Shown here: positions 17,199 through 26,206 of the stretch, one piece after another
How the letters are laid out: every line of letters starts with the position of its first letter
How positions within the stretch are numbered: position 1 is the first letter of the stretch
Source: Sphingomonas sp.
Lineage (GTDB): Bacteria; Pseudomonadota; Alphaproteobacteria; Sphingomonadales; Sphingomonadaceae
Length of the DNA: 64,000 nucleotides
NCBI RefSeq assembly: GCF_019746015.1
Contig: NZ_JAIESM010000035.1
Coordinates: 62,001-126,000, forward strand
Direction of reading: 5' to 3'
The notes under the pieces: generated by a model
Told to the model about the DNA's origin: nothing
Seen by the model: the letters and a program-made list of their open reading frames with translations, nothing else
Database searches by the model: none
Program-made: the position numbers and the translations under genes

Positions 17199-18212
17199 AT
17201 GACGACGCCTGAGCATTCCAACCTACCCGCGCAGATCGCGGACGCGCTGACTGGCATCCCGAAAGCGTTGATCCCAACGAGCGTCAAAGCTCTGGATAGG
17301 CTGGTAGGCGCGGCGGTCGACATTCCTGTTGCTTGGCTCGCTCAGAAGAAGGCTCAGATCGACGCGCAAACGCAAGCATACACGTTGGTCGAGAAAGCGA
17401 TCGCTGATGCCGCTGCTAACTCCGCTGGCGGCGACGCTGAAACCGTGCAGAACGCGGTAAACGTCTTGGTACGCAAAGCGTACCGAAAGCAGATCAACCG
17501 GCAGTCCGTTGCAGCAGCCATGGTTGAAGACCTGCGTGCAAGCCCGGCAGAAGAACATCAGGGGGAGTCAACAGCACCACCGCCGAACCTCGACGAAGAC
17601 TGGCTGAACGTTTTTGAACGTTATGCTGAGGACGCTTCAACTGAGAGAATGCAGAACCTCTGGGGTCGGGTTCTTGCGGGAGAGATTAGGAAGCCAGGTC
17701 GCTACTCTATGCGGACGCTTCGTTTCCTATCGGAGTTCTCTCAAGCTGATGGGCTAAAATTCTCTGATTTCTGCACATCTGCCTTTGGCGACGCTGCTCC
17801 CGCAGAACTTGTAAAACCGGACAACAAGAGTGACATTCGCGATCTCGTCTATTTAGAGTCGTCTGGGTTGATTCAAGGAGCGAGCGGTCTGGGACTGAAA
17901 GTTCAAATAACCTTTGACAGTGCGGGAAACGGGTTTGTGCGCGAAGGATCGCTAGTCATCCTTCTTCAGGGCGCTCCAGGAGAGAGCGTTCGCTATTCGG
18001 TATGTCTCCTCACCCCTCTCGGTCAGGAGCTGCTCAGCTTGCTCCCCGGCCGTGATGCGCGCGCCGCTGCTCGCAGAGTGGCAAACGCGATCAAATCACC
18101 AGCCATCAGGTCGGCGTTACTTGCCACCATTTCTGGCCCGGAACGTAGCTTGATCCCCATGGAGATACTCTGGCAGTCGCCGCCCGAGCAGGTTGTTAGC
18201 CCTTCAGCATGA
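17199..18212 (+). CDS. DUF2806 family protein, probably horizontally acquired
   Basis: A 337-residue protein recognised as DUF2806 from its core, DEDWLNVFERYAEDAS followed by LWGRVLAGEIRKPG and the TLRFLSEFSQAD helix (about residues 125-185). The N-terminal third is helical and Ala-rich; the C-terminus looks like a small beta domain. No transmembrane segment. Function unknown. Base composition and codon use are clearly less GC-rich than all neighbours, and its stop codon ends 2 bases before the 3' end of tRNA-Ser, the usual attachment point of integrating elements. The start is uncertain: ATG at 17181 or 17199, neither with a good SD. No integrase is present. Confidence 0.75.
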   Translation: MTTPEHSNLPAQIADALTGIPKALIPTSVKALDRLVGAAVDIPVAWLAQKKAQIDAQTQAYTLVEKAIADAAANSAGGDAETVQNAVNVLVRKAYRKQINRQSVAAAMVEDLRASPAEEHQGESTAPPPNLDEDWLNVFERYAEDASTERMQNLWGRVLAGEIRKPGRYSMRTLRFLSEFSQADGLKFSDFCTSAFGDAAPAELVKPDNKSDIRDLVYLESSGLIQGASGLGLKVQITFDSAGNGFVREGSLVILLQGAPGESVRYSVCLLTPLGQELLSLLPGRDARAAARRVANAIKSPAIRSALLATISGPERSLIPMEILWQSPPEQVVSPSA

Positions 18213-18214
18213 AC

Positions 18215-18304
18215 TGGCGGAAGAGGTGGGATTCGAACCCACGGACGGCTTGCACCGTCGCTGGTTTTCAAGACCAGTGCCTTAAACCGCTCGGCCACTC
18301 TTCC
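18215..18304 (-). tRNA. tRNA-Ser (anticodon UGA)
   Basis: On the minus strand the gene begins GGAAGAG, pairs with CTCTTCC at the other end and finishes with an encoded CCA (plus strand TGG at 18215-18217). The anticodon loop CTTGAAA carries TGA. The long variable arm expected of a class II serine tRNA and the T-loop GGTTCGAATCC are present; length is 90 bases with CCA. Confidence 0.95.
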
Positions 18305-18440
18305 TTGCCGGGCGCGCTGGCGGGGCGCGCCACCGGCTGGCGCTTAGGGCTGATCGCCCCCGGCGCGCAAGAGGCGGATCGACGCCCATCTCAACGAAAG
18401 AGGGGTTGCCGGAAAAGCTGCTTGTGGCAAAGCTTTGGCC

Positions 18441-19478
18441 ATGCGTTTGTTGTTCCGTCGTCCGCGTATCGCGCTTGCCGCGTTGCTCGCCGCGCTGGCC
18501 GCCATCGGGCCGGCGGCGGCGCAGGATGCGGCGGGGTTCCAGAATTTCCTGGTCACGCTGCGCCAGCAGGCGCTCGCGCGCGGGGTCACCCCGGCGACGG
18601 TCGATCAGGTCTTCCCCACGCTGATGCTCGATACGCAGGTGATCGCGCTCGACCGCAGGCAGCCGGCCGGCCCCGCCAACACCCCGCCGCCGATGTTCGA
18701 GCCCTATCGCCGCAGCCATGTCGACGCACAGCGCATTGCGCAGGGGCGGCAGGTCTATCAGTCGATGCGCAGCCGGCTGGCGACGATCGAGGCGCAGACG
18801 GGCGTGCCCGAATCGATGATGGTCGCGATCTGGGGGCATGAGACCAATTACGGCGCGATCACCGGCAATTTCGACCTGCCCAATGCGCTGGCGACTTTGG
18901 CCTATGAGGGGCGACGGCGCGACCTGTTCACCGACGAGTTCATCGCGTCGCTCAAAATGCTCGACCGGGGCGTGCCGCGCGCCCGGCTGAGGGGCAGCTG
19001 GGCGGGCGCCACCGGCAATCCGCAATTCCTGCCGTCCGTGTATCTGCGGCTGGCGCGCGATGGCGATGGCGACGGCACCATCGACATCTGGACGAGCGAG
19101 GCCGACACACTGGCCTCCATCGCCAATTATTTCGTCAGTGCCGGGTGGCGGCGCGGGCAGGGCTGGGGCTTTGCCGTGTCGGTGCCGTCGTCGCTCGACC
19201 GGGCAGCGATCGCCAACCGCACCGTCGCGCCGCGCTGCCCGCGCGTGTTCGAGCGGCACAGCATGTGGAAAACGATGCGCGAATGGCGCGCGCTGGGCCT
19301 GGCCCCGGTCAGCAAGCCCTGGCCCGATGACACTGTGATGGCGACCCTGCTGGAGCCGGACGGCATCGGCAAGCCGGGCTATCTGCTGACCGGCAATTAC
19401 CGCGTCATCCTCGACTATAACTGTTCAAACTTCTATGCCCTGTCGGTGGGCCTGTTGGCGGATGCGGTGGAGCAATGA
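18441..19478 (+). CDS. Lytic murein transglycosylase, MltB family
   Basis: Cleaves the MurNAc-GlcNAc bond of peptidoglycan to give 1,6-anhydro ends. The 345-residue protein has a signal peptide (about 1-26) and the SLT_2/MltB fold with the catalytic Glu in IWGHETNYG (about residue 134), then AYEGRRRDLF, GSWAGATGNPQFLPS and the late segment GYLLTGNYRVILDYN. There is no lipobox, so it is a soluble periplasmic form. The start is ATG at 18441. It overlaps the next gene, rlpA-like, by 4 bases. Confidence 0.93.
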   Translation: MRLLFRRPRIALAALLAALAAIGPAAAQDAAGFQNFLVTLRQQALARGVTPATVDQVFPTLMLDTQVIALDRRQPAGPANTPPPMFEPYRRSHVDAQRIAQGRQVYQSMRSRLATIEAQTGVPESMMVAIWGHETNYGAITGNFDLPNALATLAYEGRRRDLFTDEFIASLKMLDRGVPRARLRGSWAGATGNPQFLPSVYLRLARDGDGDGTIDIWTSEADTLASIANYFVSAGWRRGQGWGFAVSVPSSLDRAAIANRTVAPRCPRVFERHSMWKTMREWRALGLAPVSKPWPDDTVMATLLEPDGIGKPGYLLTGNYRVILDYNCSNFYALSVGLLADAVEQ

Positions 19479-20272
19479 TGCGTTGGGGGATTTTGTTCGG
19501 GCTGGCGCTGGCCAGCCCCGCGCTGGCGCAGGAGCCGCCACCGGGCGCGGGGCCGCGCGGCACCAGCCAGGATTTCGGGGCGCAGCGTTATGATGCGGTC
19601 GGCTATGCCAGCTGGTATGGCGATGAAATGGCCGGCCAGCCAACCGCTTCCGGCCAGCCTTTCAATCCCGATGCGATCATTGCCGCACATCCCACGCTGG
19701 CGCTGGGCAGCTTTGCCGAAGTGACCGCGCTCGACACCGGTCGCACCATCTTGGTGATGATTGCCGATCGTGGCCCCAACATGCCGGGCCGGCTGATCGA
19801 CCTGTCGCGGGGAGCCGCCCGGCTGCTGGGCAATGACCGGGCCGGGCTGTTGCCGGTGCGGGTGCGCGCTGTGGAGCCGCCCGCGGCCGACCAGACCGCG
19901 CTGCGCGCCGGCACCCCCGGTTCGGCACGGCTTGATTCGCCGCCCGCCGTGCTGGTGGCGCTGCGCAAGAAGCTGGGCACGCCGCCCGTCGCCGCGGTCA
20001 GCCCGCCGCCGCCGCGCCCTGCCGCTGGCAGACCGGCGCCGGTTGCACCCCGCCCGGCCGCTGCCACCGGCAGCCTGTTCGTTCAGGTCGCCGCTTTTTC
20101 CGCCCGCGCCCGTGCAGAGGCGCTCGCCGGCAGCCTGGGCGGCACGGTGACCGCCGCCAACGGGCTGTACCGGGTGCGGCTGGGACCGTTTGCCGACCGT
20201 ACCACTGCCGAACGCGCCCGTGCCGATGCCGCCGGCCGGGGCTATGGCGATGCCCGCTTGATCCAGGAGTGA
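19475..20272 (+). CDS. rlpA: RlpA-like septal ring protein with SPOR domain
   Basis: A 265-residue secreted protein with a signal peptide, a double-psi beta-barrel (ASWYGDEMAGQPTASG to RLIDLSRGAARLLG, including the DRGP turn) and, after a Pro/Ala-rich linker, a C-terminal SPOR domain (LFVQVAAFSARARAEAL) that binds denuded septal glycan. RlpA proteins of this kind act as transglycosylases on naked glycan strands at the division site. It is flanked by two other wall-remodelling enzymes in the same operon, which supports that role. Confidence 0.88.
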   Translation: MMRWGILFGLALASPALAQEPPPGAGPRGTSQDFGAQRYDAVGYASWYGDEMAGQPTASGQPFNPDAIIAAHPTLALGSFAEVTALDTGRTILVMIADRGPNMPGRLIDLSRGAARLLGNDRAGLLPVRVRAVEPPAADQTALRAGTPGSARLDSPPAVLVALRKKLGTPPVAAVSPPPPRPAAGRPAPVAPRPAAATGSLFVQVAAFSARARAEALAGSLGGTVTAANGLYRVRLGPFADRTTAERARADAAGRGYGDARLIQE

Positions 20273-20283
20273 TGAGTAAAGTG

Positions 20284-21459
20284 ATGAAGAAGTTGCTTGC
20301 CGCGTGTTCGGTTGCTGCCACCATATCGTTCATGGCCCTGCCGGGGATGGCGGCGGCGCCCACCTACAGCTCTGCCGCGCCGGTTGCCTATATGGTCGAT
20401 CTGTCGAGCGGCAGCGTGCTCTATGCCCGCGACGCCGACCGGCGCATGCCGCCCGCCTCGATGGCGAAGATGATGACGGTCTATGTCGCCTTCGAGATGC
20501 TGAAGCGCGGCGAGATCAAGCCGAGCCAGCTGATCACCGTGCGGCCGGAAGTGTGGCAGAAATGGCATGGCCCACAGGCGGGATCGACCATGTTCCTGTC
20601 GCCCAATGAACAGGTGAGCGTGGAGAATCTGCTCTACGGCGTCATCACCCTGTCGGGGAACGACGCCTGCGTGGTGCTCGCTGAAGGGTTGATGGGCACC
20701 GAGGAAACCTTTGCCCAGCGGATGAACGAAACCGCCAAGAAGCTGGGCCTCAGCAACAGCCATTTCGGCAATTCCAATGGCTGGCCCGACAATGGCGTAA
20801 CCTATGTCACCGCGCGAGACCTGGGCAAGCTGGCCTCGGCGACGATCGAGAACTTTCCGGATCTGTACAAAAAATATTATTCCCGCCCCGATTTCACCTG
20901 GGGCAAGACGCTGGGCGGCGCGGCGATCACCCAGGCCAATCGCGACCCGTTGCTCGGCCGTGTCGCCGGTGCCGATGGCTTGAAGACCGGGCACACCGAA
21001 GAGGCGGGCTATGGCTTTACCGGCTCGGCCGAGCAGAATGGCCGGCGGCTGGTGATGGTGGTTGCCGGCCTGACCAGCTTCAACCAGCGGATCGAGGAAT
21101 CGGTGCGCTTCATGGAATGGGGCTTCCGCGCCTGGCAGGGCAAGAAGCTGGTCGCCAAAGGCAAGCGCATCGGCACGGCGGCGGTGCAGCAGGGCAGCGT
21201 GGCGAGCGTCGAGCTGGTCGCCCCGCGCGATCTGGCAATCACCGTGCCGCGCGGCGCGACGCCCGATCTGCAGCTGCGCATCGTTTATGACGGCCCGGTC
21301 AAGGCGCCTTTCAAGGCCGGTGCCCATATCGCCGATCTGGTGGTGACCTCCCCCGGTCTGCCCAATCAGACCCTGCCGCTGGTGGCGGCGAATGATGTCG
21401 CCGAGGCTGGCTTTTTCGGCCGTGCCTGGGCCGGCTTCTGGTCGCTGTTCGGGATGTGA
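20284..21459 (+). CDS. D-alanyl-D-alanine carboxypeptidase (PBP5/6 family)
   Basis: Trims the terminal D-Ala of peptidoglycan pentapeptides in the periplasm. The product of about 391 residues has a signal peptide, SMAK (SxxK) in RMPPASMAKMMT, SGND (SxN) and KTG in DGLKTGHTEEAG, so the penicilloyl-serine active site is intact. A C-terminal beta-sandwich (PBP5_C) and a final amphipathic FFGRAWAGFWSLFG segment for membrane attachment follow. Start is uncertain among 20269, 20272 and 20284: the SD AGGAG at 20265-20269 is too close to the first two. It overlaps tmk by 4 bases. Confidence 0.93.
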   Translation: MKKLLAACSVAATISFMALPGMAAAPTYSSAAPVAYMVDLSSGSVLYARDADRRMPPASMAKMMTVYVAFEMLKRGEIKPSQLITVRPEVWQKWHGPQAGSTMFLSPNEQVSVENLLYGVITLSGNDACVVLAEGLMGTEETFAQRMNETAKKLGLSNSHFGNSNGWPDNGVTYVTARDLGKLASATIENFPDLYKKYYSRPDFTWGKTLGGAAITQANRDPLLGRVAGADGLKTGHTEEAGYGFTGSAEQNGRRLVMVVAGLTSFNQRIEESVRFMEWGFRAWQGKKLVAKGKRIGTAAVQQGSVASVELVAPRDLAITVPRGATPDLQLRIVYDGPVKAPFKAGAHIADLVVTSPGLPNQTLPLVAANDVAEAGFFGRAWAGFWSLFGM

Positions 21460-22082
21460 GGCCCGGCAAGTTCATTTCGCTGGAGGGCGGCGAGGGGGCG
21501 GGCAAATCGACCCAGGCGCGCGCGTTGCAGGCCGCGCTGGAGGCGCGCGGCCTCCATGCGATCATCACGCGCGAACCGGGCGGAAGCGAGGGGGCGGAGG
21601 CGATCCGCACGCTGCTGCTGTCGGGCGATGCCGGCCGCTGGAGCGCGCATAGCGAGGCGCTGCTGTTCGCCGCTGCCCGCGCCGACCATGTCGAGAAAAC
21701 CATCCGCCCGGCGATTGCGGCGGGCCACTGGGTGATCTGCGACCGGTTTCTGGACAGCAGCCGGGCCTATCAGGGGCTGGCCGGCGGCATCGATGATGCG
21801 GCCATCCTGGCGCTGCACGGCTTTGGCTCGCGCGGGCTGCTGCCCGACCGCACCTTCGTGCTCGATCTCGACATGGGCACTGGTCGTGCGCGCACCCGCG
21901 CCCGCGACGGTGACCGCGCCGACCGCATCGCCGCGCGCGACGACAGCTTCCATGCCAGCGTGGGCGAGGCGTTCCGCCGCTTTGCCGCTGCCGAGCCCGA
22001 GCGCTTCCGCCTGATCGACGCGGGGCGACCGGCCCAGCAGGTGACCGCCGCCATCCTGGCCGGACTGGCGGACTGGCTGTGA
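21456..22082 (+). CDS. tmk: Thymidylate kinase
   Basis: Phosphorylates dTMP to dTDP. A 208-residue protein with P-loop LEGGEGAGKSTQ at residues 8-19, the DR(F) motif in ICDRFLDSSRAYQG and a LID region RARDGDRADRIAARDD. Translation starts at a GTG overlapping the preceding stop (GTGA), and the gene is coupled to holB by a second GTGA overlap, so dTTP supply and replication genes are read from one mRNA. Confidence 0.96.
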   Translation: MRPGKFISLEGGEGAGKSTQARALQAALEARGLHAIITREPGGSEGAEAIRTLLLSGDAGRWSAHSEALLFAAARADHVEKTIRPAIAAGHWVICDRFLDSSRAYQGLAGGIDDAAILALHGFGSRGLLPDRTFVLDLDMGTGRARTRARDGDRADRIAARDDSFHASVGEAFRRFAAAEPERFRLIDAGRPAQQVTAAILAGLADWL

Positions 22083-23071
22083 CGCTGCCGCTGGGCAATG
22101 AGGCGGCACTGCGCGCCTTTCGCGCCGCCATGGATTCAGGCGCGCTGCACCACGCCTGGCTGCTCACCGGGCCGCAAGGGGTGGGGAAGGGCGCATTCGC
22201 CCGCGCAGTGGGGCTGCGCCTGCTGGCAGAGGCGGTGACCCCGGACAGCCTGGACCCCGGCCTGGAGGTGCCGTCAACGCACCCGGCGCGCGCGCTGATC
22301 GCCGCCGGATCGCACCCCGATTATCGCGAGCTGTGCCGCCTGCCCAAGGATGCCGACAAGCCGGAAGGGGAGCTGGCGCGCTCGATCACCATCGCCCAGG
22401 TGCGCGCGCTGCAGCCGCTGTTCGCCACCAAGCCCAGCCTGTCCCCGCGCCGCGTGGTGCTGATCGACGCGATCGACGATCTCGAACAGCCCGGTGCCTC
22501 CAACGCGCTGCTCAAGAATCTTGAGGAGCCACCCGCCGGCACCATTTTCCTCCTCGTCAGCCATGCGCCGGGGCGGTTGCTGCCCACCATCCGCTCGCGC
22601 TGCCGGCGGTTGCGCTTTGACCGGCTGGATGACGACCAGATGCGCACCGTGCTCCGCGATGTGCTGCCGGAAGCGGACGCGACCGAGCTTGCCGCGCTGA
22701 TCCGTGCAGGCGACGGATCGCCGGGTCGCGCACTGGGCTATGCAGGGCTGGGCATGGCGCAGCTGGATGACGTCATGACGGCCATCGCGCGCACAGGCGA
22801 TCCGGGCAATGGCCAGCGCGCCGCGCTCGCCAAGACATTGGGCGCAAAGGCCGCGCAGGCCCGCTACGAAGCCTTTCTGGACCGTGTGCCGGGCTTCATT
22901 GCCGAACAGGCGAGCGAGCGCACCGGCCCGGCGCTGGCGGCCGCGCTCGATGCCTATGACGGTGCCCGGGCGCTGGCGGTGTCGGCACGCGCGCTGTCGC
23001 TCGACGCGCAGGCCACGGTCTATGAAATGGCCGGGCTGGTCGCACGCCTCGCGTCGCCAAGGCTTCAATAG
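22079..23071 (+). CDS. holB: DNA polymerase III subunit delta'
   Basis: Clamp-loader subunit. The 330-residue AAA+ protein has the P-loop-like GPQGVGKGAFARA near residue 30, the stretch LLKNLEEPPAGTIFLLVSH and an IRSRCRRLRFDRL (SRC) motif. A zinc-binding cysteine quartet is not evident. Starts at GTG 22079 within the tmk stop. The tmk-holB-metG-tatD-MBL order is widely kept in alphaproteobacteria. Confidence 0.93.
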   Translation: MTLPLGNEAALRAFRAAMDSGALHHAWLLTGPQGVGKGAFARAVGLRLLAEAVTPDSLDPGLEVPSTHPARALIAAGSHPDYRELCRLPKDADKPEGELARSITIAQVRALQPLFATKPSLSPRRVVLIDAIDDLEQPGASNALLKNLEEPPAGTIFLLVSHAPGRLLPTIRSRCRRLRFDRLDDDQMRTVLRDVLPEADATELAALIRAGDGSPGRALGYAGLGMAQLDDVMTAIARTGDPGNGQRAALAKTLGAKAAQARYEAFLDRVPGFIAEQASERTGPALAAALDAYDGARALAVSARALSLDAQATVYEMAGLVARLASPRLQ

Positions 23072-23100
23072 TCGGGCGCGATGCTTTAGGGGGCGCGGTC

Positions 23101-24663
23101 ATGGCCGATCCCTTCTACATCACCACCGCGATCAACTATCCCAATGGGCGGCCGCATATCGGCCATGCCTATGAAGCGATTGCCGCCGATGCCATTGCGC
23201 GCTTTCAGCGCCAGGCCGGGCGCGATGTGCGCTTTCAGACCGGCACTGACGAGCACGGGCTGAAAATGGCGCAAACGGCGCGCGACCGGGGTATCTCCAC
23301 CCGCGCCCTGGCCGACGAGATGTCGGGCCATTTCCGCGAAATGGCGGACCGGCTGAACATCAGCTACAACCGGTTCATCCGCACCACCGATGCCGACCAT
23401 TACGCCGCCAGCCAGGCGATCTGGCAGGCAATGGCCGCCGCCGGTGACCTGTACCCCGCGCGCTATGAGGGCTGGTATTCGGTGCGCGACGAGGCCTTTT
23501 ACGACGAGAAGGAACTGACCGAGGGCGAGGGGGGCGTGAAGCTGTCGCCCCAGGGCACGCCGGTTGAATGGACGGCGGAGGAAAGCTGGTTCTTCCGCCT
23601 GTCCCGCTATCAGCAGCCGCTGCTCGATTTCTATGCCGCGCACCCGGACTTCATCCGCCCCGAAAGCCGCCGCAACGAGATTTTGCGCTTCGTCGAAGGG
23701 GGGCTTAGCGACCTGTCGGTCTCGCGCACCAGCTTCGACTGGGGCGTGCCGGTGCCGGGTGCGCCGGGGCATGTGATGTATGTGTGGGTCGATGCGCTGA
23801 CCAATTACCTGACCGGCACGGGTTATCCCGGCTGGGACGGTGAGGCGAAGCGCTTCTGGCCGGCAGACCTTCACCTGATCGGGAAGGACATTGTCCGCTT
23901 CCACACGGTCTACTGGCCCGCCTTCCTGATGTCGGCGGGGCTGCCGCTGCCGCGCCAGGTGTTCGGCCATGGCTTCGTGCTGGCGCGCGATGGCAGCAAG
24001 ATGTCGAAATCAGCCGGCAATGTCGCCGATCCGCTGGCGCTGGCCGATGCTTATGGCGTCGATGCGCTGCGCTATTTCCTGCTGCGCGACATCAGCTTCG
24101 GGCAGGATGGCAGCTATTCGGCAGAGGCAATCGTCGCCCGCGCCAATGCCGATCTGGCCAACAGCTTCGGCAATCTGGCGCAGCGCACGCTGACCCAGAT
24201 TTTCAAGAATTGCGACGGCCAGCTCCCCGCGATCAACGGGCAAGAGGATGCCGATCAGGCACTGTTCGCCACAATCGACGCCACGGTGCGCGATGCGATG
24301 CCGCGCGCTTATGGCGAGCTGGCGCTGTCGCAGGCGACGGAAAGCTGGATCCAGGCCGTGTTCGCCTGCAACGCCTATATCGACGAACAGGCGCCCTGGG
24401 CGCTGCGCAAGACCGACCCGCAGCGGATGGAGACGGTGCTGGCGACGCTCTATATCTGCATCGCCCAGCTGGCGGTGGCGATTGCCCCGGTCATTCCGGC
24501 AAGCGCGGCGCGATTGCTCGACGCGATGGGCATTGCGCCCGATCTGCGCAGCTTCGGGGCGATTGGCGGCCATTGGTATGCGCCGCTCGCCGAAAGCGGT
24601 TTTCGCCTCGCCCAGCCGGTGCCGCTCTTCCCCCGGCTCGATCCGCCGGCGGAGGAGGCGTGA
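23101..24663 (+). CDS. metG: Methionyl-tRNA synthetase
   Basis: Charges tRNA-Met. The 520-residue class I synthetase has PHIGH at about residues 19-23 and KMSKS in DGSKMSKSAGN near residue 302, then the anticodon-binding helical domain. The C-terminal tRNA-binding EMAP-like domain found in some bacteria is absent, and the knuckle appears to lack zinc cysteines. ATG at 23101, 29 bases after holB; its stop overlaps tatD. Confidence 0.97.
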   Translation: MADPFYITTAINYPNGRPHIGHAYEAIAADAIARFQRQAGRDVRFQTGTDEHGLKMAQTARDRGISTRALADEMSGHFREMADRLNISYNRFIRTTDADHYAASQAIWQAMAAAGDLYPARYEGWYSVRDEAFYDEKELTEGEGGVKLSPQGTPVEWTAEESWFFRLSRYQQPLLDFYAAHPDFIRPESRRNEILRFVEGGLSDLSVSRTSFDWGVPVPGAPGHVMYVWVDALTNYLTGTGYPGWDGEAKRFWPADLHLIGKDIVRFHTVYWPAFLMSAGLPLPRQVFGHGFVLARDGSKMSKSAGNVADPLALADAYGVDALRYFLLRDISFGQDGSYSAEAIVARANADLANSFGNLAQRTLTQIFKNCDGQLPAINGQEDADQALFATIDATVRDAMPRAYGELALSQATESWIQAVFACNAYIDEQAPWALRKTDPQRMETVLATLYICIAQLAVAIAPVIPASAARLLDAMGIAPDLRSFGAIGGHWYAPLAESGFRLAQPVPLFPRLDPPAEEA

Positions 24664-25445
24664 TGTTCGTCGATTCGCACTGCCACCTGAATTACAAGGG
24701 GCTGGTCGAGCAGCAGGGCGACATAATCGACCGGGCCCGTGCCGCCGGCGTGGCGACGATGCTCACCATCTCCACCCGCGAGCGCGAATGGGACGAGGTC
24801 GTCGCGATTGCCGAGCAGCATGACGATATCTGGGCAAGCATCGGCATCCATCCGCATGAGGCGGACGAGCATGCCCATGTCGACACGGCGACCCTGGTCG
24901 CCCGCGCCGCGCACCCCCGGGTCGTCGGCATCGGCGAGACGGGACTCGATTATTATTACGACCATAGCGACCGCGCGCGGCAGGGGGAAAGCTTTCGCGC
25001 CCATATCGCGGCGGCGCGCGAGACCGGGCTGCCGCTGATCGTGCACACTCGCGATGCCGAGGACGACACCCTCGCCATCCTGCGCGACGAGAGGGGGAAG
25101 GGGGCGTTTCCCTGCCTGATCCACTGTTTCACCGCGAGTGCGGCCTTTGCTGACGCAGCGCTGGCGCTGGGCTGCTACATCTCGATCTCGGGCATCGTGA
25201 CGTTCAAGAACGCCCGCGACCTGCAGGAGACGGCGGCGCGGGTGCCGCTCGACCGGCTGCTGATCGAAACCGACGCGCCCTTCCTGGCGCCGGTGCCCCA
25301 TCGAGGCAAGACCGGGGAGCCGGCCTTCGTCGCCGATACCGCGCGCTTCCTGGCCGGGCTGCGCGGGATGGCGGTGGAGGAACTGGCCGAGGCGACCACC
25401 GCCAATTTTCACGCGTTGTTCACCAAGGTGGCAGGGGCGCAGTGA
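24663..25445 (+). CDS. TatD family metal-dependent deoxyribonuclease
   Basis: A 260-residue TIM-barrel hydrolase. Metal ligands are visible in DSHCHLN (residues 4-10), GIGETGLDYYY, LIVHTRDAEDD and LLIETDAPFLAP. TatD/YcfH proteins act as 3'-5' DNA exonucleases in repair. The ATG overlaps the metG stop, and its stop overlaps the GTG of the next gene, giving strict coupling metG-tatD-MBL hydrolase. Confidence 0.93.
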   Translation: MFVDSHCHLNYKGLVEQQGDIIDRARAAGVATMLTISTREREWDEVVAIAEQHDDIWASIGIHPHEADEHAHVDTATLVARAAHPRVVGIGETGLDYYYDHSDRARQGESFRAHIAAARETGLPLIVHTRDAEDDTLAILRDERGKGAFPCLIHCFTASAAFADAALALGCYISISGIVTFKNARDLQETAARVPLDRLLIETDAPFLAPVPHRGKTGEPAFVADTARFLAGLRGMAVEELAEATTANFHALFTKVAGAQ

Positions 25446-26206
25446 AGGTCCGGCTGCTCGGCTCCGGCACGTCGTCGGGCGTGCCGCGCATCGGTGGCGA
25501 CTGGGGCGAGTGCGATCCGGCAGAGCCGCGCAACCGGCGGACCCGGGCCTCCATCCTGGTCGAAACGGCGCGCACCCGCATCCTGGTCGACACCAGCCCG
25601 GACCTGCGCGAGCAGCTGCTGGCGGCCGGGGTGAGCGACCTCGACGCGGTCATCTGGACGCATGACCATGCCGACCATTGCCACGGCATCGACGATCTGC
25701 GTCAGCTCTACCATGCTCGCGGCGCGCCGGTGCGCGGGCTGGCCCGGCTGGAGACAATGGCAGCGCTAACCGGCCGGTTTCCTTATGTCTTTCACGGTCG
25801 GGCAGGCTATCCGCCAACCGCTTTGATAGAGCCTCTCGTGGACACAATCGAACTGGGCGACATCAAAGTTATCGTTACAGATCAACCACATGGCAATATC
25901 ACCTCTGCGGGTCTGCGGTTTGAGGGCGAGGGGGTTTCGATCGGATATGCCACCGATTTCAATGAGATGACGGCGGATATGCGCACCCTGTATCAAGACC
26001 TTGATGCGTGGTTTGTCGACGCACTTCGCCGCCGGCCGCACCCGACGCACCCCGATCTGGCCCGCGTTCTGGGCTGGATCGGCGAACTTGCGCCCAAACG
26101 CGCCATCCTGTGCCACATGGACCAGACGATGGACTATGCAACGCTTGCCAGTGAATTGCCGGACGGTATCGTGCCAGGTTATGACGGCCTGGAGCTGATC
26201 CTGTGA
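25442..26206 (+). CDS. MBL-fold metallo-hydrolase (PhnP-like)
   Basis: A 254-residue metallo-beta-lactamase-fold protein starting LLGSGTSSGVPRIGG, with the metal motif THDHADHCHG near residue 76 and a later ligand in RAILCHMD. The SGTSSGVP start is typical of the PhnP/RNase Z-like phosphodiesterases, which are often found next to tatD. The substrate is unknown here; there are no phosphonate genes nearby, so a phn role is unlikely. Starts at GTG 25442. The middle third (about 25780-26000) is visibly less GC-rich than its surroundings. Confidence 0.87.
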   Translation: MKVRLLGSGTSSGVPRIGGDWGECDPAEPRNRRTRASILVETARTRILVDTSPDLREQLLAAGVSDLDAVIWTHDHADHCHGIDDLRQLYHARGAPVRGLARLETMAALTGRFPYVFHGRAGYPPTALIEPLVDTIELGDIKVIVTDQPHGNITSAGLRFEGEGVSIGYATDFNEMTADMRTLYQDLDAWFVDALRRRPHPTHPDLARVLGWIGELAPKRAILCHMDQTMDYATLASELPDGIVPGYDGLELIL

